64,000 nucleotides of DNA, taken from NCBI RefSeq assembly GCF_001022965.1, contig NZ_LECZ01000024.1:310001-374000 (forward strand), given 5' to 3'. The notes under the pieces are model-generated. The model made no database searches, had not been told where the DNA came from, and saw only the letters and a program-made list of their open reading frames with translations. Source of the stretch: Enterobacter genomosp. O. GTDB taxonomy: Bacteria; Pseudomonadota; Gammaproteobacteria; Enterobacterales; Enterobacteriaceae. Positions within the stretch are counted from its first letter, which is position 1; each line of letters starts with the position of its first letter. Below are positions 1 through 8,618 of the stretch, one piece after another. The position numbers and the translations under genes were made by a program.

Positions 1-1241
1 CAATGTTGCTCAACGTCAGCGACCATCTGCTGCTTAAGCGCCAGGTCTTCAAACACGGCCTCAATCACCAGATCGCGATGGGCAAAGCCGCTGTAATCCG
101 TCGTGCCGGAGATCAGCGCCAGGGTCTTATCCCGCTCGCTTGCTCTGATATGGCGGCGTTTTACCTTTTGATCAAGGTTCTGCCAGCTATACTGCAGCGC
201 GTGGTTGATCCCTTTCGCAGCGATGTCTTTGATCCGTACGGGCAATTTGCCTTTGCTGGCGGTAACAAATGAGATGCCCCCGCCCATGAGCCCTCCACCC
301 AGCACGCCAATAGCGTTCAGCGGAGCGGGCTGTGCCTCGCTACCGGGATCTTTTTTCACGTCTGTACTGGCGAAGAAGATGCTGCGCAGCGCCTGTGACT
401 GGGGCGTCATCGCCAGTTCGCCAAAAGCTTTGGCCTCAGCGGCGTAGCCGTTACTGCTTCCCTGGGATAACCCGGTTTCAATAACCTCCAGGATCCGCTT
501 TGTCGCCGGGTAGTTGCCTTTGGTTTTTTGTTCGGTCTTTTTGCCCACCATATTGAACAGCAGCGTTCTCCCCAGTGGCCCGGCCAGCACGCGCTCGCGG
601 ACCGGCAAAGGACGTTTTGCCTGACGTCCTTTCAGCGCAAGCTCAACGGCAGCCTCCAGCAAAATGGAATGCGGTACGACGTCATCGACCAGACCGGCCT
701 TTAGCGCCTGGCGGGCACGCAGTTGTTTACCGGTTAAGATCATCTCCAGCGCCGTGCTGACGCCCACCAGGCGCGGCAGACGTTGTGTTCCGCCGGAGCC
801 AGGCAGCAGGCCGAGCTGCACTTCAGGCAGGCCTAAAATAGTTTTCGCATCGTCAGTACAGATGCGGCTATGACAGGCCAGCGCCAGCTCCAGCCCACCG
901 CCCAGACAGGCACCGTGGATGGCTGCGATGACCGGGATCGGCAGGCCATTGATCTCCGCCATCACCTGCTGGCCCTGACGCGCCAGTTCTTCAGCCTCCA
1001 GCGCGCTTTGCGCCCGGGCGATCATGTTGATATCGGCCCCGGCAATAAAGTTGTCCGGCTTGGCAGAGATAAACACCAGGCCGCGAATGGCCTTGTTTTC
1101 GCGGATCTGCTTTAGCATCGCGCGCACCTGAACACCAAACTCGGCCTTCAGGGTATTCATCTTTTCATCAGGGACATCAATGGTTATCACGGCGACGTTA
1201 TCGAGGCGAACCGTCAGGTTAAATGCAGATGTCATGTCCAT
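1..1241 (-). CDS. fadJ: FadJ, fatty acid oxidation complex alpha subunit (partial, N-terminal 413 residues)
   Basis: Multifunctional enoyl-CoA hydratase / 3-hydroxyacyl-CoA dehydrogenase of the beta-oxidation complex that partners FadI. The visible part holds the N-terminal crotonase-like domain and the start of the dehydrogenase domain, whose NAD-binding stretch reads [12 protein letters not shown] at about residue 315. The protein is about 714 residues in E. coli, so roughly 300 C-terminal residues lie off the left edge. It starts [20 protein letters not shown], matching E. coli FadJ. The ATG at 1241 overlaps the fadI stop by one base (TAATG), which implies translational coupling. Confidence 0.95.
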   Translation of the reverse strand, partial: MDMTSAFNLTVRLDNVAVITIDVPDEKMNTLKAEFGVQVRAMLKQIRENKAIRGLVFISAKPDNFIAGADINMIARAQSALEAEELARQGQQVMAEINGLPIPVIAAIHGACLGGGLELALACHSRICTDDAKTILGLPEVQLGLLPGSGGTQRLPRLVGVSTALEMILTGKQLRARQALKAGLVDDVVPHSILLEAAVELALKGRQAKRPLPVRERVLAGPLGRTLLFNMVGKKTEQKTKGNYPATKRILEVIETGLSQGSSNGYAAEAKAFGELAMTPQSQALRSIFFASTDVKKDPGSEAQPAPLNAIGVLGGGLMGGGISFVTASKGKLPVRIKDIAAKGINHALQYSWQNLDQKVKRRHIRASERDKTLALISGTTDYSGFAHRDLVIEAVFEDLALKQQMVADVEQH

Positions 1242-2551
1242 TATTCAGCCTCCAGAACCATTGCCGCACCCAGCCCACCCGCCGCGCAGGCGGTGACGAG
1301 ACCAAAACCGCCGCCACGGCGGCGTAGCTCGTGTAATGTTTGCGTGATCATCCTCGCCCCCGTCGCCGCAAACGGATGACCGTAGGCGATGGAGCCCCCC
1401 AGCACGTTGAATTTACTCTGATCCACTTCGCCCGTGGCATGCGTTCGGCCAAGCACGTCGCGCGCAAAACGCTCGCTTGCAAGCAACTGTACGTTGGCCA
1501 GGGTTTGCGCGGCGAACGCTTCATGCATATCAATCAGGGTTAAATCAGCCAGCGTCAGCCCCGCGCGATCCAGCGCCAGCGGCGTGGACCACGCCGGACC
1601 TAACAGCATGTCCTGCCAGACATCAATGGCAGTAAAGGCATAGCTGCGTAAATAGCCCAGAGGGGTGATGCCCAGCTCTTTCGCGCGGGATTCAGTCATC
1701 AGGATCACGGCGGCGGCCCCATCCGTCAGAGGCGTACTGTTAGCCGCCGTTACCGTACCGTGTTTGCGGTCAAACGCTGGGCGCAGTTTTGCGTAATCCG
1801 CCAGCGTCGAGGTGCCGCGAATGTTGTTATCTTCCGCGAGCGGTTCGCGGTAAGGGGGAATATAGGCGGTCATGACCTCGTCGGTCAGCTTGCCTTCCGA
1901 CCAGGCTTTTGCCGCAAGCTGATGTGAACGATGCGCCAGGGCATCCTGCTGTTCGCGGGTGATGCCGTACGTTTTTGCCATCTGCTCTGCGGTATCTCCC
2001 ATGCGCAGGCCGGTAGAGTATTCCGCGACGGCAGGTGGCACAGGCATCAGGTCGCGCAGGCGTAAACGCGAGAAGAGTTTTAGTTTCTGCCCCGTCGTGC
2101 GGGCTTTGTTGGCATCCACCAGGATGCGCGCCAGCTTTTTACTGACGCCAATAGGCAGTACCGAAGAGGAATCCGCCCCACCTGCAATCCCGGCACGAAT
2201 AGTGCCCGCCATCAGGCTTTCTGCGACGTTAGCAACGGCCTGGAAACTGGTCGCACAGGCGCGGCTGACGCTGTAGGCATCGGTATGAATGTTCATCCCG
2301 GTACCGAGAACGATTTCCCGCGCAATATTGGGTGCTTCCGGCATCTGCACAACCTGGCCGAAAACCAGCTGTTCGATAACTTCAGGCGGAATTTCGCTGC
2401 GAGCCAGCATCTCTCCCACTACCATTTTCCCCAGATCGACAGCCGGTATGCCATGAAACGCCGTTGCCTGACGCGCAAATGGCGTACGCAATCCGCTGAC
2501 GATGGCAATGCGATCGCCCTGACGGGTAATAAGCGGTAATGCCTGACTCAT
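1241..2551 (-). CDS. fadI: FadI, 3-ketoacyl-CoA thiolase
   Basis: Beta subunit of the second (anaerobic-type) beta-oxidation complex; it cleaves 3-ketoacyl-CoA to acetyl-CoA and a shortened acyl-CoA. At 436 residues it has the E. coli length. The thiolase residues are all visible: nucleophile Cys99 in SRACATS, His392 in [10 protein letters not shown], and Cys422 in TACAAGGLG near the C-terminus. It is the first gene of fadIJ and overlaps fadJ by one base. A FadR-like box lies just upstream, consistent with repression when no long-chain acyl-CoA is present. Confidence 0.97.
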   Translation of the reverse strand: MSQALPLITRQGDRIAIVSGLRTPFARQATAFHGIPAVDLGKMVVGEMLARSEIPPEVIEQLVFGQVVQMPEAPNIAREIVLGTGMNIHTDAYSVSRACATSFQAVANVAESLMAGTIRAGIAGGADSSSVLPIGVSKKLARILVDANKARTTGQKLKLFSRLRLRDLMPVPPAVAEYSTGLRMGDTAEQMAKTYGITREQQDALAHRSHQLAAKAWSEGKLTDEVMTAYIPPYREPLAEDNNIRGTSTLADYAKLRPAFDRKHGTVTAANSTPLTDGAAAVILMTESRAKELGITPLGYLRSYAFTAIDVWQDMLLGPAWSTPLALDRAGLTLADLTLIDMHEAFAAQTLANVQLLASERFARDVLGRTHATGEVDQSKFNVLGGSIAYGHPFAATGARMITQTLHELRRRGGGFGLVTACAAGGLGAAMVLEAE

Positions 2552-2583
2552 AACACTCCCCTGTAAAAATTAACTCAAACATA

Positions 2584-2600
2584 AAGTGGTCTGACCTGAT
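2584..2600. promoter_or_regulatory. FadR operator upstream of fadIJ
   Basis: The 17-bp sequence aagtggtctgacctgat lies 33 bp upstream of the fadI start. It matches the TGGTnnGACC core of FadR operators and resembles the two boxes at fadL in this same window. In E. coli FadR represses fadIJ and long-chain acyl-CoA releases it. Confidence 0.75.
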
Positions 2601-2700
2601 AATAGTCTTAACCATTTTTTTACATTCAGCCAATCGGGGAAACGAAAAAGTGCGAGCTAAAACACAGAGAAGAAAAAGAAAAATGCTCCGAAGTAAAAGC

Positions 2701-2728
2701 AAAACGGTAACCCATAGGTTACCGTTTT
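2701..2728. terminator. Rho-independent terminator between yfcZ and fadI
   Basis: A perfect 12-bp stem (aaaacggtaacc / ggttaccgtttt) with a 4-base loop and A/T-rich flanks. It sits downstream of yfcZ on the minus strand, although part of the T tract belongs to the stem itself. Confidence 0.7.
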
Positions 2729-2737
2729 TAGTGTTTG

Positions 2738-2776
2738 CACTCTCTCTCGTGGGAGAGGGCTGGGGGTGAGGGCATC
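2738..2776. repeat. Dispersed GC-rich hairpin repeat, copy 1
   Basis: A ctctctcgtgggagag hairpin followed by ggctgggggtgaggg. The same pattern (ccctctcc, short loop, ggagaggg, then a gggtgaggg tail) recurs at 47981-48015 and twice at 52503-52600, always between genes. Confidence 0.7.
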
Positions 2777-2788
2777 AGGCCGCAGAGA

Positions 2789-3073
2789 TTAACGCAGGCC
2801 TAACTGGAAAATCAGCGTTTCGGCTTCGCAGGCGAAGACGAAATCGATATCCAGCTTCACGCCGCCGTCCACTTCGGTGAAGGTAGACTTGATTTCGCAC
2901 GGATCGGATTCAACATCACGCGCGCGCTTGCTCAGTGCAGTAAGGGTCTCTTCCGCTTCGGCACGGTTGGTGAATACGCGGCTGTAAGAGGCGGTGCAAT
3001 CGGTGTTGTCCATGATGGTCCCAACATCCATACAGCAGCAAACCGGGGTTTCATCAGCACTGCATTTACTCAT
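2789..3073 (-). CDS. yfcZ: YfcZ, YfcZ/YiiS family protein of unknown function
   Basis: A 94-residue soluble protein of the small enterobacterial YfcZ/YiiS (DUF406) family, in the same place as in E. coli between fadL and fadI. The N-terminal half is cysteine-rich (C4, a CCC run at 12-14, C26, C58), followed by an acidic alpha/beta-looking half. Those cysteines suggest metal binding or redox sensitivity, but that is inference. Its own terminator separates it from fadI, so it is probably transcribed alone. An AGAGG ribosome-binding site precedes the ATG. Confidence 0.85.
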   Translation of the reverse strand: MSKCSADETPVCCCMDVGTIMDNTDCTASYSRVFTNRAEAEETLTALSKRARDVESDPCEIKSTFTEVDGGVKLDIDFVFACEAETLIFQLGLR

Positions 3074-3319
3074 AGCTCAATTTCCTCTGTATTCGCGCAG
3101 CGCGCGAGATAAACACGATGCTGATATTTTACGCCCCGGCGCTGGCTCTCTCCAGCCGTTAATGGCGTAAAAGCGGATAAGTGACCAATATCACACTAAA
3201 AAATGATCTAAAACAAAAACCACCCTTTTGGGTGAGTCGCAATGGTCACAATTTTGCCAACCAGATCTCGTTTCAAGAAACATGTTTGAAAATATTAATA
3301 AACAAACTTGCAACATTCT

Positions 3320-3336
3320 AGCTGGTCAGACCTATA
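3320..3336. promoter_or_regulatory. FadR operator 1 of fadL
   Basis: agctggtcagacctata differs by one base from the E. coli fadL FadR site as I remember it. It lies 110 bp upstream of the fadL start, in the 5' leader or promoter region. The fadL gap (3074-3445) holds little else that I can name. Confidence 0.75.
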
Positions 3337-3343
3337 CTCACGC

Positions 3344-3360
3344 CACTGGTCTGATTTGTA
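3344..3360. promoter_or_regulatory. FadR operator 2 of fadL
   Basis: cactggtctgatttgta is a second, weaker box 24 bp downstream of the first, with the same relative spacing and orientation as the tandem sites known at E. coli fadL. The left half-site (TGGTC) is intact and the right half-site is degenerate. Confidence 0.65.
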
Positions 3361-3445
3361 TGTCATACCTCAGACCCTACACTTCGCGCTCCTGTTACGG
3401 TATGTAACAATTATTGAATAAAAATAACTCAATGAGGTTATGGTC

Positions 3446-4768
3446 ATGAGCCAGAAAACCCTGTTCAACAAAACTGCGCTGGCAGTCGCAGTGGCAATCG
3501 TCTCTACTTCCGCCTGGTCAGCGGGCTTTCAGTTAAACGAATTTTCTTCCTCTGGCCTTGGCCGTGCGTATTCCGGGGAAGGTGCGATCGCGGATGACGC
3601 GGGTAACGCGAGTCGTAACCCTGCGCTGATCATGATGTTCGATCGTCCGACCTTCTCTGCTGGTGCTATTTTTGTCGATCCAGGCGTTGATATTTCAGGT
3701 CGTTCTCCGACGGGCGCCAGCCTGAATGCGGATAACATCGCGCCAACGGCATGGGTGCCAAACCTGCACTTCGTCGCACCTATCAACGACCAGTTTGGCT
3801 GGGGTGCCTCCGTCACCTCTAACTACGGTTTAGCGACCGAGTTTAGTGATAACTATGCCGCTGGGGCGTTTGGCGGTAAAACCGACCTGGAAACCCTGAA
3901 CCTGAACCTGAGCGGTGCTTACCGTCTGGACAATCACTGGAGCTTTGGCGTTGGCTTTGACGCTGTGTATGCCAAAGCGAAAATCGAACGCTACGCGGGC
4001 GACCTGGGCAAAATCGTGGCGGGATCGGGCGCGCTGCCACCACCACTGGCGCAGCAAGTGGCGGGCATTCCGGCAGACACCCAGATTGCCTATCTGAAGG
4101 GTGACGAGTGGGGCTTTGGCTGGAACGCCGGTATCCTGTACGAACTTGATAAGAACAACCGTTACGGCTTTACCTACCGTTCCGAAGTAAAAATCGACTT
4201 TGATGGCGACTATAAGAGCAGCTTGCCTTCTGCCTATAACCAGATCCTCGGCAACTTCGGCCTGCCGATGGGCACCAACGGCAGTACCACCGGCGGCTCT
4301 CTGAGCCTGCACCTGCCGGAAATGTGGGAACTGTCAGGTTATAACAAAGTGGCACCGCAGTGGGCAATTCACTATAGCCTGACCTACACCAGCTGGAGTC
4401 AGTTCCAGGAGCTGAAAGCGACCAACAGCAAGGGCGACACGCTCTTCTATAAAGATGAAAGCTTCCGCGACGCTTACCGCATCGCGCTGGGGACCACCTA
4501 CTACATGGATGACAACTGGACGTTCCGTACCGGTATTGCCTTCGATGATAGCCCGGTACCTGCCGACAAGCGTTCCATCTCTATTCCGGATCAGGACCGC
4601 TTCTGGCTGAGCGCAGGTGCGACCTATGCCTTCAACAAAGATGCCTCGGTTGATGCCGGTATCTCTTATATGCACGGTCAAAAAGTTAACTTCAAGGAAG
4701 GTCCGTATGAGTTCTCTTCCGAAGGTAAAGCCTGGCTGTATGGTATGAACTTCAACTACGCGTTCTGA
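3446..4768 (+). CDS. fadL: FadL, long-chain fatty acid outer membrane transporter
   Basis: Outer-membrane beta-barrel that imports long-chain fatty acids by lateral diffusion. A signal peptide ending near AWSA precedes the mature N-terminus [19 protein letters not shown]. The protein then alternates aromatic-girdled strands and ends NFNYAF, with the C-terminal Phe needed for Bam recognition. Two in-frame ATGs exist (3440 and 3446). The second is chosen because GAGG at 3434-3437 is then 8 bases away rather than 2, and the result begins MSQKTLF as in E. coli. The 440-residue protein is a few residues shorter than E. coli FadL, mainly in a loop near residues 190-210. Confidence 0.95.
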   Translation: MSQKTLFNKTALAVAVAIVSTSAWSAGFQLNEFSSSGLGRAYSGEGAIADDAGNASRNPALIMMFDRPTFSAGAIFVDPGVDISGRSPTGASLNADNIAPTAWVPNLHFVAPINDQFGWGASVTSNYGLATEFSDNYAAGAFGGKTDLETLNLNLSGAYRLDNHWSFGVGFDAVYAKAKIERYAGDLGKIVAGSGALPPPLAQQVAGIPADTQIAYLKGDEWGFGWNAGILYELDKNNRYGFTYRSEVKIDFDGDYKSSLPSAYNQILGNFGLPMGTNGSTTGGSLSLHLPEMWELSGYNKVAPQWAIHYSLTYTSWSQFQELKATNSKGDTLFYKDESFRDAYRIALGTTYYMDDNWTFRTGIAFDDSPVPADKRSISIPDQDRFWLSAGATYAFNKDASVDAGISYMHGQKVNFKEGPYEFSSEGKAWLYGMNFNYAF

Positions 4769-4782
4769 TTCGCGCAGGGATT

Positions 4783-4812
4783 AAAAAAGGTGAGCATTGC
4801 TCACCTTTTTTA
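4783..4812. terminator. Bidirectional terminator between fadL and mlaA
   Basis: Stem ggtgagc / gctcacc with a 3-base loop, flanked by A6 on the left and T7 on the right. It can end both convergent transcripts. Confidence 0.85.
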
Positions 4813-4813
4813 T

Positions 4814-5566
4814 TTACTCCGAATCGATATCTTTGAGTTCGTTTTCGATAGCTTTCGCGTTCGGGTTGTCTTCCGGCTTCAGCTTACCGCCGTTGGCAAT
4901 AAAGTCATGATTCTGGAAGTACGCTTCACGCACCATAATGTACGGATCTGAAGACTGACGTAGCAGGCCATCAGAGTCGAGCAACTGCGCGCGGGTTTCA
5001 ATCCCTTCTACCGTCCATTTACCAATCGACAGCGGCCAGGTCAGCCACGACAGGACCGGATACAGCGTATCCACCATATCGCCGCCATCATCACGAATAG
5101 TAAAGCTGCCGTAGAACGGTAACTGCACGTAAGGGCCATATCCGACGCCATAATGTCCCAGCGTGCTGCCGAAACGGTGCGGCTGTTCACGCTGCAGTTT
5201 CGGATTAGCCATGCCGGCGACATCGATAAAGCCACCCATCCCCAATATGGAGTTCAGGAAGAAGCGGGTAAAGTGCACCATCCCCTGATACGGGTCACCC
5301 TGCAGGAAGTAGTTCACCATGACCGCAGGCTCTTCGAGGTTACTGGTAAAGTTACTTAATCCGTTACGCGCAGGTTGGGGAACATAATCACGCCATGCTA
5401 CAGCCACCGGGCGAACCACATACGGGTCCAGCACGTTGTAGTTGAAGCTATACATTGAGCGGTTAAATCCTTCGAGAGGATCGGAGCGTCCCGTTTGCTC
5501 CCCGGAGCTGGCGCAGCCCACAAGCATCGTCGCGCCCAGCGCAAGCGCCGACAGCCGAAGTTTCAT
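4814..5566 (-). CDS. mlaA: MlaA (VacJ), outer membrane phospholipid asymmetry lipoprotein
   Basis: Lipoprotein that removes phospholipids from the outer leaflet of the outer membrane and passes them to MlaC and the MlaFEDB pump. The 250-residue protein begins with a lipoprotein signal peptide, lipobox LVGC, acylated Cys18. It then carries the family core (DPLEGFNRSMYSFN; FLLNSILGMGGFIDVA-like segment) and an acidic C-terminus. Upstream in-frame codons exist, but this ATG has a GGGAG site 8 bases away and gives the family length. No other mla gene is near, as in E. coli. Confidence 0.95.
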   Translation of the reverse strand: MKLRLSALALGATMLVGCASSGEQTGRSDPLEGFNRSMYSFNYNVLDPYVVRPVAVAWRDYVPQPARNGLSNFTSNLEEPAVMVNYFLQGDPYQGMVHFTRFFLNSILGMGGFIDVAGMANPKLQREQPHRFGSTLGHYGVGYGPYVQLPFYGSFTIRDDGGDMVDTLYPVLSWLTWPLSIGKWTVEGIETRAQLLDSDGLLRQSSDPYIMVREAYFQNHDFIANGGKLKPEDNPNAKAIENELKDIDSE

Positions 5567-5880
5567 AAATATCTCCCTGTTCAGTATGGCTATCGTTGAT
5601 TGCCATCCGTAACGGAGCCGTGACGCTCCGTCTGTAAACGTGCAAGTGATTGTAACAGCACGTTTACCGATGTCTATGAGCACAATTACGGGCAGTAACC
5701 ACCGTGACTCTGATCTCAGCATAGCCTGGCTTTTGGAATTCGTTTCGCTCGCAATTTTATAATGTCTTTGAAAGAGATGTATCACCTTTGTTGTCATTGC
5801 CGCCAATTTAAGACCATCCCCACAGGCATCCCGATAAAAGCCGCTACGCTTAACAGAAAGATCAACCTCCGGGAGCAGAT
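5567..5880. other. Divergent mlaA-yfdC intergenic region
   Basis: 314 bp between divergent genes. A TATAAT hexamer at 5758-5763 could be a -10 element toward yfdC, but I see no -35 element at good spacing. GGGAG (5871-5875) is the yfdC ribosome-binding site. No repeat, RNA gene or credible small coding sequence was seen. Confidence 0.4.
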
Positions 5881-6810
5881 ATGAAAGAAGTGAGCGAAGA
5901 AAAAATTGGTGAGAGCAATGAGGAGCTTGAGATTGAAAGCGAGGAGAAAGCGCGCGGCGAGAAGATAGAAATTGATGAAGACCGCCTCCCTTCCCGCGCG
6001 ATGGCCATCCACGAGCATATACGCCAGGATGGCGAAAAAGAGATGGAGCGCGATGCCATGGCCCTCTTCTGGTCGGCTATCGCGGCAGGTCTGTCAATGG
6101 GTGCGTCTCTGCTCGCAAAAGGGATATTTCATGTTCAGCTGGAAGGCGTGCCCGGTGGGTTTTTACTGGAGAACCTCGGCTACACCTTCGGCTTTGTGAT
6201 TGTCATCATGGCCCGCCAGCAGCTGTTTACCGAAAACACGGTGACGGCCGTTTTGCCGGTGATGCAAAACCCTACCCTCGGCAATTTCGGTTTACTGATG
6301 CGTCTGTGGAGCGTGGTCCTGCTGGGTAATATCATCGGCACGGGCATCGCGGCCTGGGCGTTTGAATACATGCCGATTTTTGATGAACCCACCCGGGACG
6401 CGTTTGTGAAAATTGGCATGGACGTGATGAAAAACACGCCGCTAGAAATGTTCTCAAATGCCATCATCTCCGGCTGGATTATCGCCACGATGGTCTGGAT
6501 GTTTCCTTCAGCCGGCAGCGCCAAAATAGTGGTGATCATCCTGATGACCTGGCTGATCGCGCTCGCCGACACCACGCATATTGTGGTCGGTACCGTGGAG
6601 ATCCTCTATCTGGTCTTTAACGGTACGCTTCACTGGAGCGATTTTTTCTGGCCTTTCGCCCTGCCGACGCTTGCGGGAAATATCTGCGGCGGAACGTTTA
6701 TCTTCGCGCTGTTAAGCCATGCTCAAATCCGTAACGACATGTCTAACAAACGCAAAGCGGAACAAAAGGCACGGGAAAATGATGATAAATCGACAAAAAA
6801 ATCGACCTGA
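5881..6810 (+). CDS. yfdC: YfdC, formate/nitrite transporter family inner membrane protein
   Basis: A 309-residue inner-membrane protein of the FNT (FocA/NirC) family. A long charged N-terminus (about 60 residues, rich in Glu and Lys) precedes six hydrophobic segments, beginning FWSAIAAGLSMGASLLAKGIF, and the C-terminal 30 residues are again highly charged. FNT channels move small monovalent anions, but the YfdC substrate is not established. The neighbours, mlaA and the tRNA-Arg gene, match E. coli. Confidence 0.9.
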   Translation: MKEVSEEKIGESNEELEIESEEKARGEKIEIDEDRLPSRAMAIHEHIRQDGEKEMERDAMALFWSAIAAGLSMGASLLAKGIFHVQLEGVPGGFLLENLGYTFGFVIVIMARQQLFTENTVTAVLPVMQNPTLGNFGLLMRLWSVVLLGNIIGTGIAAWAFEYMPIFDEPTRDAFVKIGMDVMKNTPLEMFSNAIISGWIIATMVWMFPSAGSAKIVVIILMTWLIALADTTHIVVGTVEILYLVFNGTLHWSDFFWPFALPTLAGNICGGTFIFALLSHAQIRNDMSNKRKAEQKARENDDKSTKKST

Positions 6811-6845
6811 ATGGTGACTCTTTGAGCAGTCAGGCGGCAATGCGC

Positions 6846-6874
6846 TTAACGCAAAGTGTAAATAACGCTATACT
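6846..6874 (+). promoter_or_regulatory. Promoter of the tRNA-Arg gene
   Basis: TTAACG (6846-6851) and TATACT (6869-6874) are separated by 17 bp. A GC-rich discriminator (cgtgccgcctc) follows, as in stringently controlled stable-RNA promoters. Confidence 0.55.
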
Positions 6875-6885
6875 CGTGCCGCCTC

Positions 6886-6957
6886 GTCCCCTTAGTTAAA
6901 TGGATATAACGAGCCCCTCCTAAGGGCTAGTTGCAGGTTCGATTCCTGCAGGGGACA
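6886..6957 (+). tRNA. argW: tRNA-Arg(CCU)
   Basis: Complete cloverleaf. Acceptor gtcccct / aggggac, anticodon stem agccc / gggct with loop ctcctaa giving anticodon CCU (6919-6921), and T-arm gcaggttcgattcctgc. This minor tRNA reads the rare AGG codon. Next to yfdC it corresponds to E. coli argW, a known integration site for phages and islands. Unlike E. coli argW, the 3' end continues with CTT after the discriminator A, so CCA is not encoded and must be added by the CCA-adding enzyme. Confidence 0.93.
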
Positions 6958-6971
6958 CTTTCCTCTTTCGG

Positions 6972-8351
6972 TCACTGCGTTTTCCATAACTCTACACAGT
7001 TCCGCCCGCGTCGTTTTGCACCGTACAGCGCTTCATCCGCAGCCTGGATCAAACGTTCGTAGTCAGGATGTCCGTTAAACATCGCCGCGCCAATTGAAAG
7101 AGAGAGCGGTATCAGTTCACCGGTCGGGGAGTTAACCTTAATTTTTTCCACACGTTTGCGAATGCGCTCGGCTATACGCAGAGTGTCGGCTTCGGTGATT
7201 TCCGTCAAGACAATCAAAAACTCATCACCGCCGTAGCGAAAAACATAGTCGCAAGTGCGGACGTTGTCATAAAAAGCGCCAGCAACCTTTCTCAGGATTT
7301 CATCGCCCGTATTGTGGCCCCAGGTATCATTGATTTGTTTGAATTTATCGACGTCAATCAGTAGCGCCGAAAGGGGCGTACCGGCGCGGGTGGCATGCGT
7401 GATTTCACGTTTAAAAATGGTGGGCAAAAAACGGCGGTTAAGCAGTCGGGTAAGGACATCCATTCCCACCTCATGGCGGGCCACCTCGTCAAACAGCTCA
7501 CGCAGGAGGGTCACGATTTGCGAGAGGGTGTTACGCACGTGCCGCAAGAATTTCACCTGCCGTGACCGGTCACGAAGCGCGTCTTCAGCCTGGCGGACCT
7601 CATTAAACGCCTCGTCGAACTCCTGAATGAGCCGGGAAATATGCCCTGCTTCAGCGATACCGCTGAAATAGTGACGGCCTTTATGGCTAAACCACAGTCC
7701 AAAATCTGATTGTCCAAGCGGACGGCTGTTTCCGATGCTGGAATCTAACATCACCTTATAAAGGAGAGTCATTTCCCAGGTCAGCAACGTGGCGGTCTGG
7801 CGTTCCTTCTCTTCTTCTGCATTCTCCATGAGCGAGAAAATCCGGTAGTTCTCGTCCTCTTTTGCCGCATTGTTCTCGCTAAAGACATACGCGCGCGACA
7901 TCACCTCCATCGCCAGATCAATGCTGTTAATGGCGTAATGATAAATGCTGAGCTTCACATCAGAAGGATGGGGAGTGGCGTTAATGATGGGTAACAGCAG
8001 TTTTTTCAGCACGCGGAAGCCCATCTCGACCAGATCGACAGAGATCCCGATACGGGCATGTACATCGGCGGCACGCTGCTGAGCCCGTATCTGCTCCTCA
8101 ACCTGCTCTACCTGACAGGAGAGAACCTCAACCAGCCAGCGACGCAGCGCTTCCTGCAGCTGCCTTTCCACCTGTTCCGTGGTCAAAAAATCAGCGACGT
8201 TAGGATCGGCCAAAACAACACGATAGAACTCCGCAATCAGAACGGATGCATGGTCGGTAGCAAGCTGGGCTGTAACATCGTGAATGTGCAGATCGGTTTC
8301 ATTGATCAGTTGAACCCACTCACTTTTCACCGTTTGCAGATAAGTTTCCAT
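6972..8351 (-). CDS. dosC: DosC (YddV)-type haem-globin-coupled diguanylate cyclase
   Basis: Oxygen-sensing cyclic-di-GMP synthase. Residues 1-155 are a globin-coupled sensor with proximal haem ligand His98 (DVHARIG) and distal Tyr43 (EFYR), at the same positions as in E. coli DosC. A helical linker follows, then a GGDEF domain with an intact GGDEF (374-378) and an upstream inhibitory site RTCD (365-368), so it should be active and product-inhibited. The ATG is preferred over a GTG seven codons upstream because it gives 459 residues, aligned from the first Met. In E. coli dosC is paired with the phosphodiesterase gene dosP; no dosP is adjacent here. Confidence 0.9.
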   Translation of the reverse strand: METYLQTVKSEWVQLINETDLHIHDVTAQLATDHASVLIAEFYRVVLADPNVADFLTTEQVERQLQEALRRWLVEVLSCQVEQVEEQIRAQQRAADVHARIGISVDLVEMGFRVLKKLLLPIINATPHPSDVKLSIYHYAINSIDLAMEVMSRAYVFSENNAAKEDENYRIFSLMENAEEEKERQTATLLTWEMTLLYKVMLDSSIGNSRPLGQSDFGLWFSHKGRHYFSGIAEAGHISRLIQEFDEAFNEVRQAEDALRDRSRQVKFLRHVRNTLSQIVTLLRELFDEVARHEVGMDVLTRLLNRRFLPTIFKREITHATRAGTPLSALLIDVDKFKQINDTWGHNTGDEILRKVAGAFYDNVRTCDYVFRYGGDEFLIVLTEITEADTLRIAERIRKRVEKIKVNSPTGELIPLSLSIGAAMFNGHPDYERLIQAADEALYGAKRRGRNCVELWKTQ

Positions 8352-8618
8352 CGTCAACGCCTTCAGAGTCACTTGTTACTGTTAATAACAATAGCAAAAT
8401 CAACTGCCTCAGCCACTGCCGCTTTTTTAATCAAAAACGAGTAATAGCACATATCGTATAACGGTGCTACATTACACCGCCCACCCAATGTCAGCTATGG
8501 CCAGGTAACGTCGTAAAGATCGGTAAAGCCTGCAACCATGACCTTGTACTACGGTCTAATAGGCACGTGGTATCGCATTAAGCGTTACTTTCACCGGCTC
8601 TACATAGGTTTCTCTATT

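Noticed and set aside
5758-5763. TATAAT as a full yfdC promoter
   Set aside because: No -35 hexamer at 15-19 bp; kept only as a remark in the intergenic entry.
6886-8372. Prophage or integrative element at the tRNA-Arg gene
   Set aside because: No integrase, phage gene or repeated tRNA 3' segment is present in the window; only dosC and lpxP follow.
8538-8618. N-terminal extension of LpxP from the upstream ATG
   Set aside because: The 27 extra residues resemble nothing in LpxP-type enzymes as I know them, and the TTG at 8619 restores the family length. Not excluded, since the ribosome-binding sites of both are weak.
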